Positions 1 to 7,785 of a stretch of DNA of 13,376 nt are shown piece after piece. This DNA is from JAUVIB01 sp964424545 (GTDB lineage: Bacteria > Calditrichota > Calditrichia > Calditrichales > Calditrichaceae), in contig CAYRJN010000107.1 in the NCBI GenBank assembly GCA_964424545.1, forward strand, positions 1-13,376, read 5' to 3'. The first letter of the stretch is position 1, and each line of letters starts with the position of its first letter. The notes under the pieces were generated by a model. The model was given only the letters and a program-made list of their open reading frames with translations. It made no database searches and was not told the origin of the DNA. Position numbers and translations under genes: made by a program.

Positions 1-154
1 AAATCTTTTCGAAAGCAAGCATAGCGTTTTCCAGATCATCCGCCATTAAATAGGCTTGATGATGAAGAAACAGCTCGTCTACATGTTTATGGATTAAATC
101 CAATTCCTGAAAAGAATGATATTTTTCGGGTAACGATGTTTTTAATTGAACCAT
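1..154 (-). CDS. Partial gene start, possible hemerythrin-like protein
   Basis: An open frame begins at an ATG (152-154, complement) and is still open where the window ends, giving 51 N-terminal residues. The visible protein is helical and histidine-rich: the stretch HKHVDELFLHHQAYL (about residues 22-36) is followed by an acidic-amphipathic helix ending LENAMLAFEKI. The pattern of paired histidines, then 'HQ-L---D---A---F', resembles the first two helices of bacterial hemerythrin/HHE proteins. Those bind a di-iron site and sense or store oxygen or help repair Fe-S clusters. The C-terminal half, with its H-x3-E ligands, lies outside the window, so the family call cannot be confirmed. No clear ribosome binding site is seen before the ATG. 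Its promoter, if separate, lies in 155-282, where no convincing boxes are visible. Confidence 0.45.
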   Translation of the reverse strand, partial: MVQLKTSLPEKYHSFQELDLIHKHVDELFLHHQAYLMADDLENAMLAFEKI

Positions 155-282
155 AATTTACGTTTATTTTTTCTGTATATGAATATTGTAATGCTCTGCG
201 ATTACTTTTTAAAACTATACCTATGGAGAATTATATTTCCTGTATATTAAATTAAATCGATATTATCATAAACGCAATTGTT

Positions 283-1206
283 TTACCATCGGGCCTTATA
301 CCCGCGCACATCGGTGTGGATAAATCCTGGATGCGAACGATTTTGATGGTAGCGCCCCAGTCCCCCGATATAGCTTTCGTATTTTTTTTGTTCGGCCATT
401 TTTTCAACGATATTGATTAAAACTTTCACGTCGTCAAAATTAATTTTACCGTCTCTATTCAAATCATCCATATTTTGATCATGGTTTGTATCCACAAAAA
501 TATCGGCCGCATCGCCGTAAACATGTCTACTGTATTTTACATTACCGATTTTTTTATTGTAATATGGCGTTCGGTATCCGCTCATTACATAAAAAGTGTT
601 TGCCGCATAGCCGAACCGATTTAAGGCCTCTAATATATATTCCAATTTATATAAAATAGCTTCGCGTAAGACAATATATTTCGGATAAGAGGCAACCTGT
701 TTGCATAAAAATTGACTTAGCTTGAAATGTGGCGTTAATAGCATATTTTTATTTTTCGAATTTACCTCGATTAAGCCACGGGGTTTATTATACAATTTAT
801 TTCCTCGCAAGGCTTTTTTCGGATAACGCCCGATATGATAACCGTTGATCCATCCGTTTTTTACTCTTGTAAGCGGCGTCAATAACATATATTGAATTTT
901 CATCTGTTCATTAGCATTTTTTAAAATTATATATCCCATATCCGACACAGGATCAGGCTTATATTTCCATTCGTTTTCGCTAATCGTTTTAAACGTCCTT
1001 TTGAAAGACAATATTTTATAGTGTTCAGCACTTTGTTCGGTTTTAATAGTTATCTCTTCACCCCTTAACAGAAAAATCGTAATTAGATCAAAATTTACCG
1101 TATAACCGTTTATCGTCGCAAAAAAGTTAAGCTGGCGTTTATGGTAGCTTTCTCCCGCAAATAAATAAAGTGAAAACAATACTATAAAAAATAATCCCTT
1201 TTTCAT
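283..1206 (-). CDS. Periplasmic M15/DUF882-family peptidase with calcium-loop insertion
   Basis: A 307-residue protein with a short N-terminal signal segment (MKKGLFFIVLFSLYLFAG). Residues about 20-145 form a beta-rich N-terminal domain without a recognised catalytic motif. The catalytic domain begins near residue 158 (TPHFKLSQFLCKQ). Characteristic motifs are SGYRTPYYN (209-217), SRHVYGDAAD (226-235) and FIHTDVRGYKARW at the extreme C-terminus. By family knowledge, H228, D235 and H297 should be the zinc ligands. M15_3/DUF882 (YcbK-like) enzymes are peptidoglycan peptidases or predicted to be. Between the zinc motifs, residues 239-259 carry an acidic insertion with a complete EF-hand/dockerin-like loop (DLNRDGKINFDD). 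The gene is the second of a pair: its ATG overlaps the stop of the upstream L,D-transpeptidase gene by 4 bases (ATGA), so translational coupling is likely, and its own Shine-Dalgarno is weak. A role in crosslink trimming or remodelling beside the transpeptidase is inferred. Confidence 0.85.
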   Translation of the reverse strand: MKKGLFFIVLFSLYLFAGESYHKRQLNFFATINGYTVNFDLITIFLLRGEEITIKTEQSAEHYKILSFKRTFKTISENEWKYKPDPVSDMGYIILKNANEQMKIQYMLLTPLTRVKNGWINGYHIGRYPKKALRGNKLYNKPRGLIEVNSKNKNMLLTPHFKLSQFLCKQVASYPKYIVLREAILYKLEYILEALNRFGYAANTFYVMSGYRTPYYNKKIGNVKYSRHVYGDAADIFVDTNHDQNMDDLNRDGKINFDDVKVLINIVEKMAEQKKYESYIGGLGRYHQNRSHPGFIHTDVRGYKARW

Positions 1207-2852
1207 CTTAGTTTGACATCCTCGGAATAGGCTCTTCTCGTGTCATCAATTGATGTGGAATCCAAAGCCATTAAGACCCTCGCGTCTCTATTATATACAT
1301 CTTTACTAAAGAACATCAAACCCTTCCTAAACAGCGCCGTCCAATATAAAATCAAGACGGGCACGGGTTTTTTCAGTTTGACACTGGTCGTCTTTTTTGA
1401 TTTGATAATATTGTTAATAGCTTCTTTGGACCATTTTTGCGGATCGTTTAACAAAACGACGGATAGATCTATGGGAATTTGTACGCGCACACAGCCATGG
1501 CTGAAATCCCTTGTGTTTCTGCTAAACAACGATTTGGACGGCGTATCATGCAAGTATATAGCATATTTATTGGGAAACATAAATTTTATGCGTCCTAAAG
1601 CATTAGTCGGACCGGGTTCCTGACGAACCATCCATTTGAATTTGGAAAGAGTCATATTTGCCCAGTCAATCTTTGACGCATCAACTACATTACCGCTATA
1701 ATCGACTAAAGAATAGTTGCGTTTGGCAAGATAATGGTAATCTCTTTTTATTTTGTGAAACATCTCATCCTTTATAATTGAGTGTGGAACAGTCCATGTG
1801 GGATTAATAACAATATAACGAATCAAATCTTTAAAAACAGGTGTTTCATGAAATTGTTTCCCTACTACTACATTCGTTTGAAAAGCTATTTCATTGTTTT
1901 TCATATACCATAATTTAAACGAAGCGATATTGACGATTACGAATTTATTAGACAGATTACCGAATACCCAGCGAGAGCGCTCCAAATTTACGCGAATTTG
2001 ATCAATTCGCTTTTGCACAGGCACATTCATAGCTGACAAGGTGCCTTTTCCTATTTTTCCATCATCGCTCAAACCGTGACGCAGTTGAAATTGTTTAACA
2101 GCTTCAACAAATAGTGTATCGGCTTTATTATTATTTTGTCCATTGTCTAAAGAAAGATCCCCAGTTATTTTTAAACGTTCGCGTATTATGGGAATACGAG
2201 AATCTTCATCGCCGGGTTTAATTATTTTCCCCGAGGGAATTATCGGCCAACCGCCTTTTTTAGCGATTTCCTTATATTTTTTTAAAGCGTTAACAAGGTT
2301 TTTGTAATAACGGTTTTGCGGTCTGATATTTTTTATAAAGCGGAGGATTTCTTTCTCGGTCAGCGCCTGTTGAATCAATTGAACGGGATTCATATTTATT
2401 TGTCGCGGATTATAATTCCACTGAGCATCCAAATTTTCGGGATTAACTTTCCCCAAAATCAAATGGTGAGCATATAAAATTCCGGCGTCCGTTAAAAGAA
2501 TATCAAATTTTGCTTTTTCAATGGCACTTTTTTCCGTATAATTATCCCAGAATTTCTTCAACATGCTATAGTGATAATCTTCGGGATTTAAACCGTCATT
2601 CTCCGATTCCTTTAAGGCCGTTAAGGCGTCTTCAATATTTTTAGTATCTAACCAAGCACGCGTAAAACCTTTGTTCATATAAAATGTCGGTAATACAGCC
2701 GTTGAGAAAATTTTGGCGCCGTCAATGAAAATCGGTCTATTTTCCATCAATGATTCACAAGTTGTTCTAATATATTCCTGAACATTGTTCGCTTTTAAAA
2801 TACCGACATTAGCTGCAGATAATAAAAAAAATAATACTAAGCTTCGGCGCAT
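1203..2852 (-). CDS. YcbB-like L,D-transpeptidase with peptidoglycan-binding domain
   Basis: A 549-residue exported enzyme predicted to form 3-3 peptidoglycan crosslinks between meso-diaminopimelate residues. Residues 1-21 are a signal peptide. Residues about 25-190 match the N-terminal scaffold of the LdtD/YcbB class (MNKGFTRAWLD near 59; DGLNPEDYHY at 86-95). A peptidoglycan-binding helix bundle spans about 215-278 (AVKQFQLRHGLSDDGKIGKGT). The catalytic YkuD domain spans about 300-470. Its active-site block is SHGCVR (451-456), with C454 as nucleophile and H452 and H435 (YLHDTP) nearby. The C-terminal tail, PVPVLILYWTA followed by DVYNRD, is typical of this class. It is somewhat shorter than E. 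coli LdtD (615). The start is well supported by GGGAGG (complement of 2858-2863), 5 bases before the ATG. It is the first gene of a two-gene operon with the M15 peptidase. Confidence 0.93.
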   Translation of the reverse strand: MRRSLVLFFLLSAANVGILKANNVQEYIRTTCESLMENRPIFIDGAKIFSTAVLPTFYMNKGFTRAWLDTKNIEDALTALKESENDGLNPEDYHYSMLKKFWDNYTEKSAIEKAKFDILLTDAGILYAHHLILGKVNPENLDAQWNYNPRQINMNPVQLIQQALTEKEILRFIKNIRPQNRYYKNLVNALKKYKEIAKKGGWPIIPSGKIIKPGDEDSRIPIIRERLKITGDLSLDNGQNNNKADTLFVEAVKQFQLRHGLSDDGKIGKGTLSAMNVPVQKRIDQIRVNLERSRWVFGNLSNKFVIVNIASFKLWYMKNNEIAFQTNVVVGKQFHETPVFKDLIRYIVINPTWTVPHSIIKDEMFHKIKRDYHYLAKRNYSLVDYSGNVVDASKIDWANMTLSKFKWMVRQEPGPTNALGRIKFMFPNKYAIYLHDTPSKSLFSRNTRDFSHGCVRVQIPIDLSVVLLNDPQKWSKEAINNIIKSKKTTSVKLKKPVPVLILYWTALFRKGLMFFSKDVYNRDARVLMALDSTSIDDTRRAYSEDVKLR

Positions 2853-3123
2853 CTACACCTCCCAATTAATTAATATAATTTAGCGTATGATTATTTATCA
2901 TTCAAACCATATCGCGTTAAAAAGTTTATCTATACCAACAAATACAATTTTCTTTTAGATAATGAATTTAAACCGCAAATAATTCCGAATTCCGAGAAAT
3001 ACTTAATGAATAAATCGAAGCAAATTGCCGATTTAAAGTCAAATATAGACAAAAATACTTTAAATGTGAAAGCGGAAAAATAGCAACGAGAAATACAGAT
3101 GACATTCAATTTATTAAGATTAA
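2853..3123. other. Divergent intergenic region with a possible coding remnant
   Basis: This AT-rich stretch separates the leftward L,D-transpeptidase operon from rightward fabI. Besides the transpeptidase ribosome binding site, I see no clear sigma-70 or TAnnTTTG promoter for the leftward operon. On the + strand a 69-codon frame is open from 2874 to the TAG at 3081-3083, and its translation looks protein-like: lysine-, asparagine- and aspartate-rich, ending KQIADLKSNIDKNTLNVKAEK. Its only ATG is at 3006, with no good ribosome binding site, which would leave 25 residues. It may be the tail of a decayed gene, a very small gene, or chance in AT-rich DNA. I do not assign a function. Confidence 0.3.
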
Positions 3124-3155
3124 TTTGGCAATACGAGGTTTTTAAAATATATTTG
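3124..3155 (+). promoter_or_regulatory. Bacteroidota-type promoter for fabI
   Basis: TTTG at 3124-3127 is followed, after 20 bases, by TATATTTG at 3148-3155. This fits the Bacteroidota primary-sigma pattern of TTTG near -33 and TAnnTTTG near -7. Transcription would start a few bases downstream, leaving a leader of roughly 30 bases before the GTG start at 3192. The placement argues against the upstream in-frame ATG at 3099, which would lie before the promoter. It is a single motif match, and I found no second clear copy in front of other genes in the window. Confidence 0.45.
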
Positions 3156-3191
3156 GCGCGATGCATTAAAACAAACAGAAAGGTTAATGTT

Positions 3192-4025
3192 GTGAATTGT
3201 AAACTTTTGGAAGGTAAAAAAGGCCTGATCTTCGGGGCTTTAAATGATATGTCAATCGCCTGGAAAACAGCCGAAAAAGCCTATGAACATGGAGCCGAAT
3301 TTGTATTAACCAATACGCCGGTATCCATAAGAATGGGCAGCATTAACGAATTGGCTAAAAAAACGCACTCTATCGTCATTCCAGCCGACGCTACAAATGT
3401 GGACGATCTTGAAAATCTGTTACAAAAAACGGTGGAACATTTTGGCGAAAAAATTGATTTTATTTTACACTCTGTCGCCATGTCGCCCAATGTGCGTAAA
3501 AAAAGGCCATACAGCGATCTTAATTATGAGTTTCTAAAAAAAACGCTCGATATATCCGCTATATCATTTCATAAGGTTTTACAAAGCGCTTTTAAATTGG
3601 ACGCGATAAACGAATGGGGTTCGGTCGTGGCTCTTTCTTACGTCGCCGCTCAAAGAACGCTTTACGGCTATAACGATATGGCCGACGCCAAGGCTTTATT
3701 GGAATCCATCGCTCGCAGTTTCGGCTATATTTACGGACGGGAAAAGAAGGTTCGCGTTAATACTATTTCCCAATCGCCTACGATTACAACCGCCGGAAGC
3801 GGCGTTAAAGGCTTAGATAAACTGCTTGATTTTTCTAACAGGATGTCGCCGCTCGGCAACGCTACCGCCGAAGAATGCGCAAATTATGCGGTTACGCTTT
3901 TTTCCGATTTAACTAAAAAAGTAACCATGCAAAATCTTTTTCACGACGGCGGTTTTTCCAATATGGGTATGAGCTTTAGAGCTATGACGCAGTATGAAAA
4001 AAGCTTTGATAAAATCACAGACTAA
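3192..4025 (+). CDS. fabI: Enoyl-[acyl-carrier-protein] reductase (NADH), FabI
   Basis: Catalyses the last reduction of the fatty-acid elongation cycle (trans-2-enoyl-ACP to acyl-ACP) in the cytoplasm, as a short-chain dehydrogenase. I chose GTG 3192, giving 277 residues. AGAAAGG (3177-3183) lies 8 bases upstream, the homology begins at LLEGKKGLIFGALND right after it, and the earlier in-frame ATG (3099) would add 31 residues unlike any FabI N-terminus. Visible FabI marks: the cofactor loop GALNDMSIAW (15-24) in place of the usual SDR TGxxxGxG; LHSVAMSP (92-99); the catalytic pair Y160 and K167 in YGYNDMADAK with the extra FabI tyrosine Y150 (LSYVAAQR); the substrate loop ISQSPTITTAGSG (192-204); and the C-terminal VTMQNLFHDGGFSN. 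The wording resembles Bacteroidota/Ignavibacteria FabI. It is the only rightward gene here, apparently monocistronic, and is followed by a hairpin terminator. Confidence 0.94.
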   Translation: MNCKLLEGKKGLIFGALNDMSIAWKTAEKAYEHGAEFVLTNTPVSIRMGSINELAKKTHSIVIPADATNVDDLENLLQKTVEHFGEKIDFILHSVAMSPNVRKKRPYSDLNYEFLKKTLDISAISFHKVLQSAFKLDAINEWGSVVALSYVAAQRTLYGYNDMADAKALLESIARSFGYIYGREKKVRVNTISQSPTITTAGSGVKGLDKLLDFSNRMSPLGNATAEECANYAVTLFSDLTKKVTMQNLFHDGGFSNMGMSFRAMTQYEKSFDKITD

Positions 4026-4037
4026 CGCAATTAAAAT

Positions 4038-4078
4038 TTATCCGAATAGCGCCGTTCTATCGCTGTTCGGATAATTTT
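4038..4078. terminator. Shared bidirectional hairpin terminator, fabI / kinase fusion
   Basis: TTATCCGAATAGCG (4038-4051) pairs with CGCTGTTCGGATAA (4061-4074) over 14 positions with one G-U wobble, around a 9-base loop. On the + strand the stem is followed by TTTT (4075-4078). On the - strand it is followed by TAAATTTTAATT. It lies 12 bases after the fabI stop and can serve both convergent genes. The right arm also encodes the last codons (SEQR region) of the leftward fusion gene, whose TAG stop (4057-4059) is in the hairpin loop. Confidence 0.75.
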
Positions 4079-6660
4079 AAAACGCCGCTGCCTTGCGTGG
4101 GATGACAAATAAAAATTTCCGGTTCCAACATCCGCGGTTTATAATACTCCTCTTCCAATTTTTCTTTCAATCTATTATACGCATCTTTTTTTACAAGCGC
4201 CATTATACAGCCACCCAAACCCGCTCCGGCAATCTGTGCGCCTTTTACTCCTTTAACGGATATAGCAATATCAACCATTTTATCAATGGGCGCTGCGCTG
4301 CAACCATAAGAACCGGGAATCTCATGCAAACTTATGCTCTCGCCTTTTATTAAGTCATCCAGTTCTTTATCCGTATATTCGATGGAAAACTTTTCCTTAT
4401 CGTTAATGGTCACGCGGTCGCCGTCGTGCGATATATTCATCCAACGACCGAACTCCGCCGCATCGTTTTTTTCTAATAAGTTGCAGGCATTGCGGCTGCG
4501 CTCAATCTCTGCAAGACCGTAAATTACTACATTGCGTATGGGATAATCATTTAAAGAATCCGAATGAGACTGTAAATATTTAGCGGCTATATCCTTAGAT
4601 AAATTTTCTAAAATTTCTTGTCGCGTCATAGTTATGGGTAATTTTTTCAACAATTCCAACAATTGTTTATCACTAATATTTAAATTCACGACATTAATAT
4701 CTCGCAGATGGGTAATTTTGCGGGCATATTGTGGATTCTGTTTTTTAAAGAGTTCTCTTCCTATATGGTAACAAGCGACGCGATGATTAAAAATATCTTT
4801 TGCTCCTACTGTTTTTCTCGCGCTGATTTTTGAATTACAAATCACAAAATAATGATCTTTAAAGGAGGGAAGATCTTTTATGTGTTTATTGGGGAAAAAA
4901 CTCATTTGAGCCACTTTTCCGCTTTTACAGAATTTCATGGCCGCATGATCTCCCGAACCGCCGCGCGTCCCCACATACCATTCCGCCTCGGCGCACATGG
5001 ACACAAAATCTTCCGAGGATAATTTTATATTATTTATTACACAGATACTTTCCGCCACAGAAACAAGCAAAGCCGAAGAGGAACTCAACCCGGCGGCGAT
5101 CGGTATATCACCCGCCGTCATTAAATTCATACCTCTTAACTTTTTATGGGGATACATAACGTTTACCCAGGCGGCAATCGCTTTTATATATTGAGACCAA
5201 TCTCCTTTTGCTTCCCTGTTTTCTTCCGACACAAAATCACCGTTAATAAAACCAATCCAACTTCCCTCATAAGCGGCAGACAACGCGTCTATATCAATTG
5301 TGCGATCCGGAAAACGCTTAGAGTCAAGATTACTGATATTGATTTGCCGATCGTTTCTCTCCCCTACAATACAAAAAACATCGCGGTCTACAGCCATCAT
5401 ATTGCTAAATCCACCCTGATGATCAATATGACGTCCCATAATGTTTAAGCGACCGGGCGCTCTGCTTATCAACACGTTTTCATTGCCGTAACGCTCCAGA
5501 TAATTTTCCAATAAAGTTATAATTTTTTTACGTTTATACTCTACAAGTTCCGGGTCTTCGCCATAAATACTATGGAGTATTTTCATTACTTTTGAATTTT
5601 TTGTCTTAAAATCTTTCAGCCAATATTTTGTCATTCGGAAATGAACGTCCGCTTGTTTTTCGCGTCCGCTTTTTCGTGACATGTAATAACGACGAATCGT
5701 TTCGAGTTCTTGCGGTGTATTAAATGCCAATACCTGTTCTTTATACTCAACTTGAATCGCTTTAAGATTGTATCCCTTTTTCGCCAAAATTTCAATAATA
5801 TCGGTTAAATACTCTTCATGCTGGGCGTTATCCCTGTTTAATTTATTCAGAGCATAAAACAGGGCGCCGCTTTTGATTAAATAGACGGAAAGATTTGCAT
5901 GATCCGTCCGCACTTCTTGCGGATGTAATTTTTGTCCGGCAACATTAAGATAATAATCATCTTCCGTAAAATAATCCGCTAATATTTCAGCGTTTATGGA
6001 TTGTCCGTCTTTGATCATATCCCATACGATGCCGATTGATAGTTCCGCCTTCTTGGATGACGTAAAGTATTTTCGCACAATCTTTTCCGCGTCGGCTGCG
6101 GAAAGCGGACGGCTAAAAGTATTTTGCCTTAATTCGTGCAGTAAACGGCACTTTGCAATATCGAATACTTCAATATTCCCAATCGGTTTTTTATCATTTG
6201 AATAAACAATTCTACCCGACGCAGGATTATCGATCACACTCCCGACGAGAAAAGCCATATCATTATTTTGCGCATAAAATTCGCTTATCAGTTTTTCTAA
6301 AATATCATTTTCAATAACTTTATCCCCGGCTACAATCAGAACATCACCCTCGTATTTCATCGCTTCCAACAGTTTTGCCGCGGCTTTTGCCGCATTTCCC
6401 GTTCCTAACTGCCTTTGTTGAAAACAGAAAAAATTATTCGTATCTATACCCTGTGCAGCCTGCATAACTTGTTCTGCAAGATTTCCGACAACGATAAAAT
6501 GCGAATTGATTCCCGCATTTTTATAGGTTTCAAGCGCTCTTTTTATAACCGCTTTTCCTTCTACCGTAAAACACACTTTTGCCATGTCTGCAACCTTCAT
6601 ACGCGTCCCTTTTCCGGCTGCCAAGATGATAGATACAATATTTCCGCTTTTTTTATTCAT
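4057..6660 (-). CDS. Fused sugar-1-phosphate nucleotidyltransferase / GHMP sugar 1-kinase
   Basis: An 867-residue two-domain cytoplasmic enzyme. Residues about 7-330 are a GlmU-like nucleotidyltransferase: LAAGKGTRMK (13-22), a lysine in MAKVCF (27-32), QLGTGNAA (84-91), VAGD (110-113) and EEYLTDIIEIL (282-292). Residues about 370-867 are a galactokinase-type GHMP kinase: APGRLNIMGRHIDHQGG (401-417), the phosphate loop PIAAGLSSSSALL (520-532), the likely catalytic aspartate D571 in GGSGDHAAM, and C-terminal AGAGLGGCIMAL (811-822). The order parallels Bacteroides FKP (fucokinase / GDP-fucose pyrophosphorylase), so the likely job is free sugar to sugar-1-phosphate to NDP-sugar. The galactokinase glutamate that contacts the sugar O6 (human GALK1 E43) is arginine here (R410), so the sugar may not be galactose. 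I prefer ATG 6658-6660, with GGA 6 bases upstream, over the in-frame ATG at 6673-6675, which lacks a Shine-Dalgarno. The gene starts 117 bases after the permease stop, so it may be read through or have its own promoter. Confidence 0.88.
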   Translation of the reverse strand: MNKKSGNIVSIILAAGKGTRMKVADMAKVCFTVEGKAVIKRALETYKNAGINSHFIVVGNLAEQVMQAAQGIDTNNFFCFQQRQLGTGNAAKAAAKLLEAMKYEGDVLIVAGDKVIENDILEKLISEFYAQNNDMAFLVGSVIDNPASGRIVYSNDKKPIGNIEVFDIAKCRLLHELRQNTFSRPLSAADAEKIVRKYFTSSKKAELSIGIVWDMIKDGQSINAEILADYFTEDDYYLNVAGQKLHPQEVRTDHANLSVYLIKSGALFYALNKLNRDNAQHEEYLTDIIEILAKKGYNLKAIQVEYKEQVLAFNTPQELETIRRYYMSRKSGREKQADVHFRMTKYWLKDFKTKNSKVMKILHSIYGEDPELVEYKRKKIITLLENYLERYGNENVLISRAPGRLNIMGRHIDHQGGFSNMMAVDRDVFCIVGERNDRQINISNLDSKRFPDRTIDIDALSAAYEGSWIGFINGDFVSEENREAKGDWSQYIKAIAAWVNVMYPHKKLRGMNLMTAGDIPIAAGLSSSSALLVSVAESICVINNIKLSSEDFVSMCAEAEWYVGTRGGSGDHAAMKFCKSGKVAQMSFFPNKHIKDLPSFKDHYFVICNSKISARKTVGAKDIFNHRVACYHIGRELFKKQNPQYARKITHLRDINVVNLNISDKQLLELLKKLPITMTRQEILENLSKDIAAKYLQSHSDSLNDYPIRNVVIYGLAEIERSRNACNLLEKNDAAEFGRWMNISHDGDRVTINDKEKFSIEYTDKELDDLIKGESISLHEIPGSYGCSAAPIDKMVDIAISVKGVKGAQIAGAGLGGCIMALVKKDAYNRLKEKLEEEYYKPRMLEPEIFICHPTQGSGVLKLSEQR

Positions 6661-6777
6661 ATTATTCCGTTCCATTTATTCAATGGTTTTTAAAATTAAA
6701 AATTAGTCGTCATAATTTACTTTAAAAATTCTCGCTTTAATTCTTAACGCATCTCACTGCATTTTTTGAAATTGTTC

Positions 6778-7785
6778 TTAATGAAAAAGGCTTTTATCGC
6801 CGTCTCCAAGCATTAGCAGCCAAATAAAAAACGGGCCGCCGAGAAAGGCTGTGATTACACCGACCGGGATTTCAGACGGTGCAATTAGCGTACGGGCAAT
6901 CGTATCGCAAAATACCAGAAAAGCCCCGCCGAATATGAAGCTGCCGAAACTCAAGTAACGATGATCTTCGCCTATTAGAAGACGAACGATATGCGGAACC
7001 ATCATTCCAACAAATCCTATCGGGCCTATTACCGAAATAACGCCGGCTATCATTAACGATACAGCGAAAAACAAAACGGTTTTTACTTTTTTTACTTCAA
7101 CGCCGCGACTTAAGGCAATATCCTCTCCCAAAACCAATAAATTCAACTCCGAAATATAAAAGAAAACTACCAAACTTCCAAGAATCGTAAAGGGTAATAT
7201 TTTTATTACCGGAGAATATCCGGCAATTTCAAAACCGCCCATCAACCAACGAATAATTTGATAAGAACGATTAAAATCGCTGATATACTGCAAAAATAAG
7301 ATTAAACTGGAAAAGAAAAAATTGACGGCCACTCCGGCAAGCAGCATAGTTGAAATGGAAAATCCTTTTTTCAGGCGTGACAATCCATATACGATAAAAA
7401 TGGAAACCAATGCTCCCAAAAATGCTCCAATAGTTTGCCCGAATACACCGAACAAAGAAAAAATTATTCCGATTTTAATAAACAAAGCGGCTCCGAATGC
7501 GGCTCCGCTGGAAACGCCGAGCGTAAAAGGCGTAGCCAAAGGATTATGAAACATGGACTGAAAAACCATACCGCTGATTGCCAAAGCTGCCCCGGCTAAA
7601 AAAGAGGCGCCTATGCGCGGTATTCGAATTCTCCAGAATATTTCACTATCCATACTCCCTTTTATAGGATGAATTAGCGAACTTATCGAAATTGTTTCCA
7701 TACCGATAAACGGCGCAATAACAACCGCTGTCAATGAAAAAAATGACAAGGCAATCAAAGCGTTTCTTTTTTTTCTATCCTTCAT
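6778..7785 (-). CDS. FecCD/BtuC-family ABC transporter permease
   Basis: A 335-residue polytopic inner-membrane protein forming, as a homodimer, the channel of an iron-siderophore, haem or cobalamin importer. Family marks: RIPRIGASFLAGAALAISGM (54-73), QSMFHNPLATPFTLGVSSGA (76-95), a loop near the cytoplasm carrying LGEDIALSRGVEV (219-231), the coupling region GPIGFVGMMVPHIVRLLIG (254-272), and GGPFFIWLL near the C-terminus. About nine to ten hydrophobic helices are visible, and the length is normal for the family. The ATG overlaps the stop of the upstream ATPase gene by 4 bases (ATGA), and a good Shine-Dalgarno (GGGAG) precedes it, so the two proteins are coupled. No periplasmic binding protein or TonB receptor lies beside it. 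The substrate cannot be told from sequence. Confidence 0.92.
   Translation of the reverse strand: MKDRKKRNALIALSFFSLTAVVIAPFIGMETISISSLIHPIKGSMDSEIFWRIRIPRIGASFLAGAALAISGMVFQSMFHNPLATPFTLGVSSGAAFGAALFIKIGIIFSLFGVFGQTIGAFLGALVSIFIVYGLSRLKKGFSISTMLLAGVAVNFFFSSLILFLQYISDFNRSYQIIRWLMGGFEIAGYSPVIKILPFTILGSLVVFFYISELNLLVLGEDIALSRGVEVKKVKTVLFFAVSLMIAGVISVIGPIGFVGMMVPHIVRLLIGEDHRYLSFGSFIFGGAFLVFCDTIARTLIAPSEIPVGVITAFLGGPFFIWLLMLGDGDKSLFH

Noticed and set aside
1240..1623. 127-codon + strand frame opposite the L,D-transpeptidase
   Set aside because: It lies antisense to the conserved catalytic domain. The transpeptidase reading is unambiguous, so this is a shadow frame.
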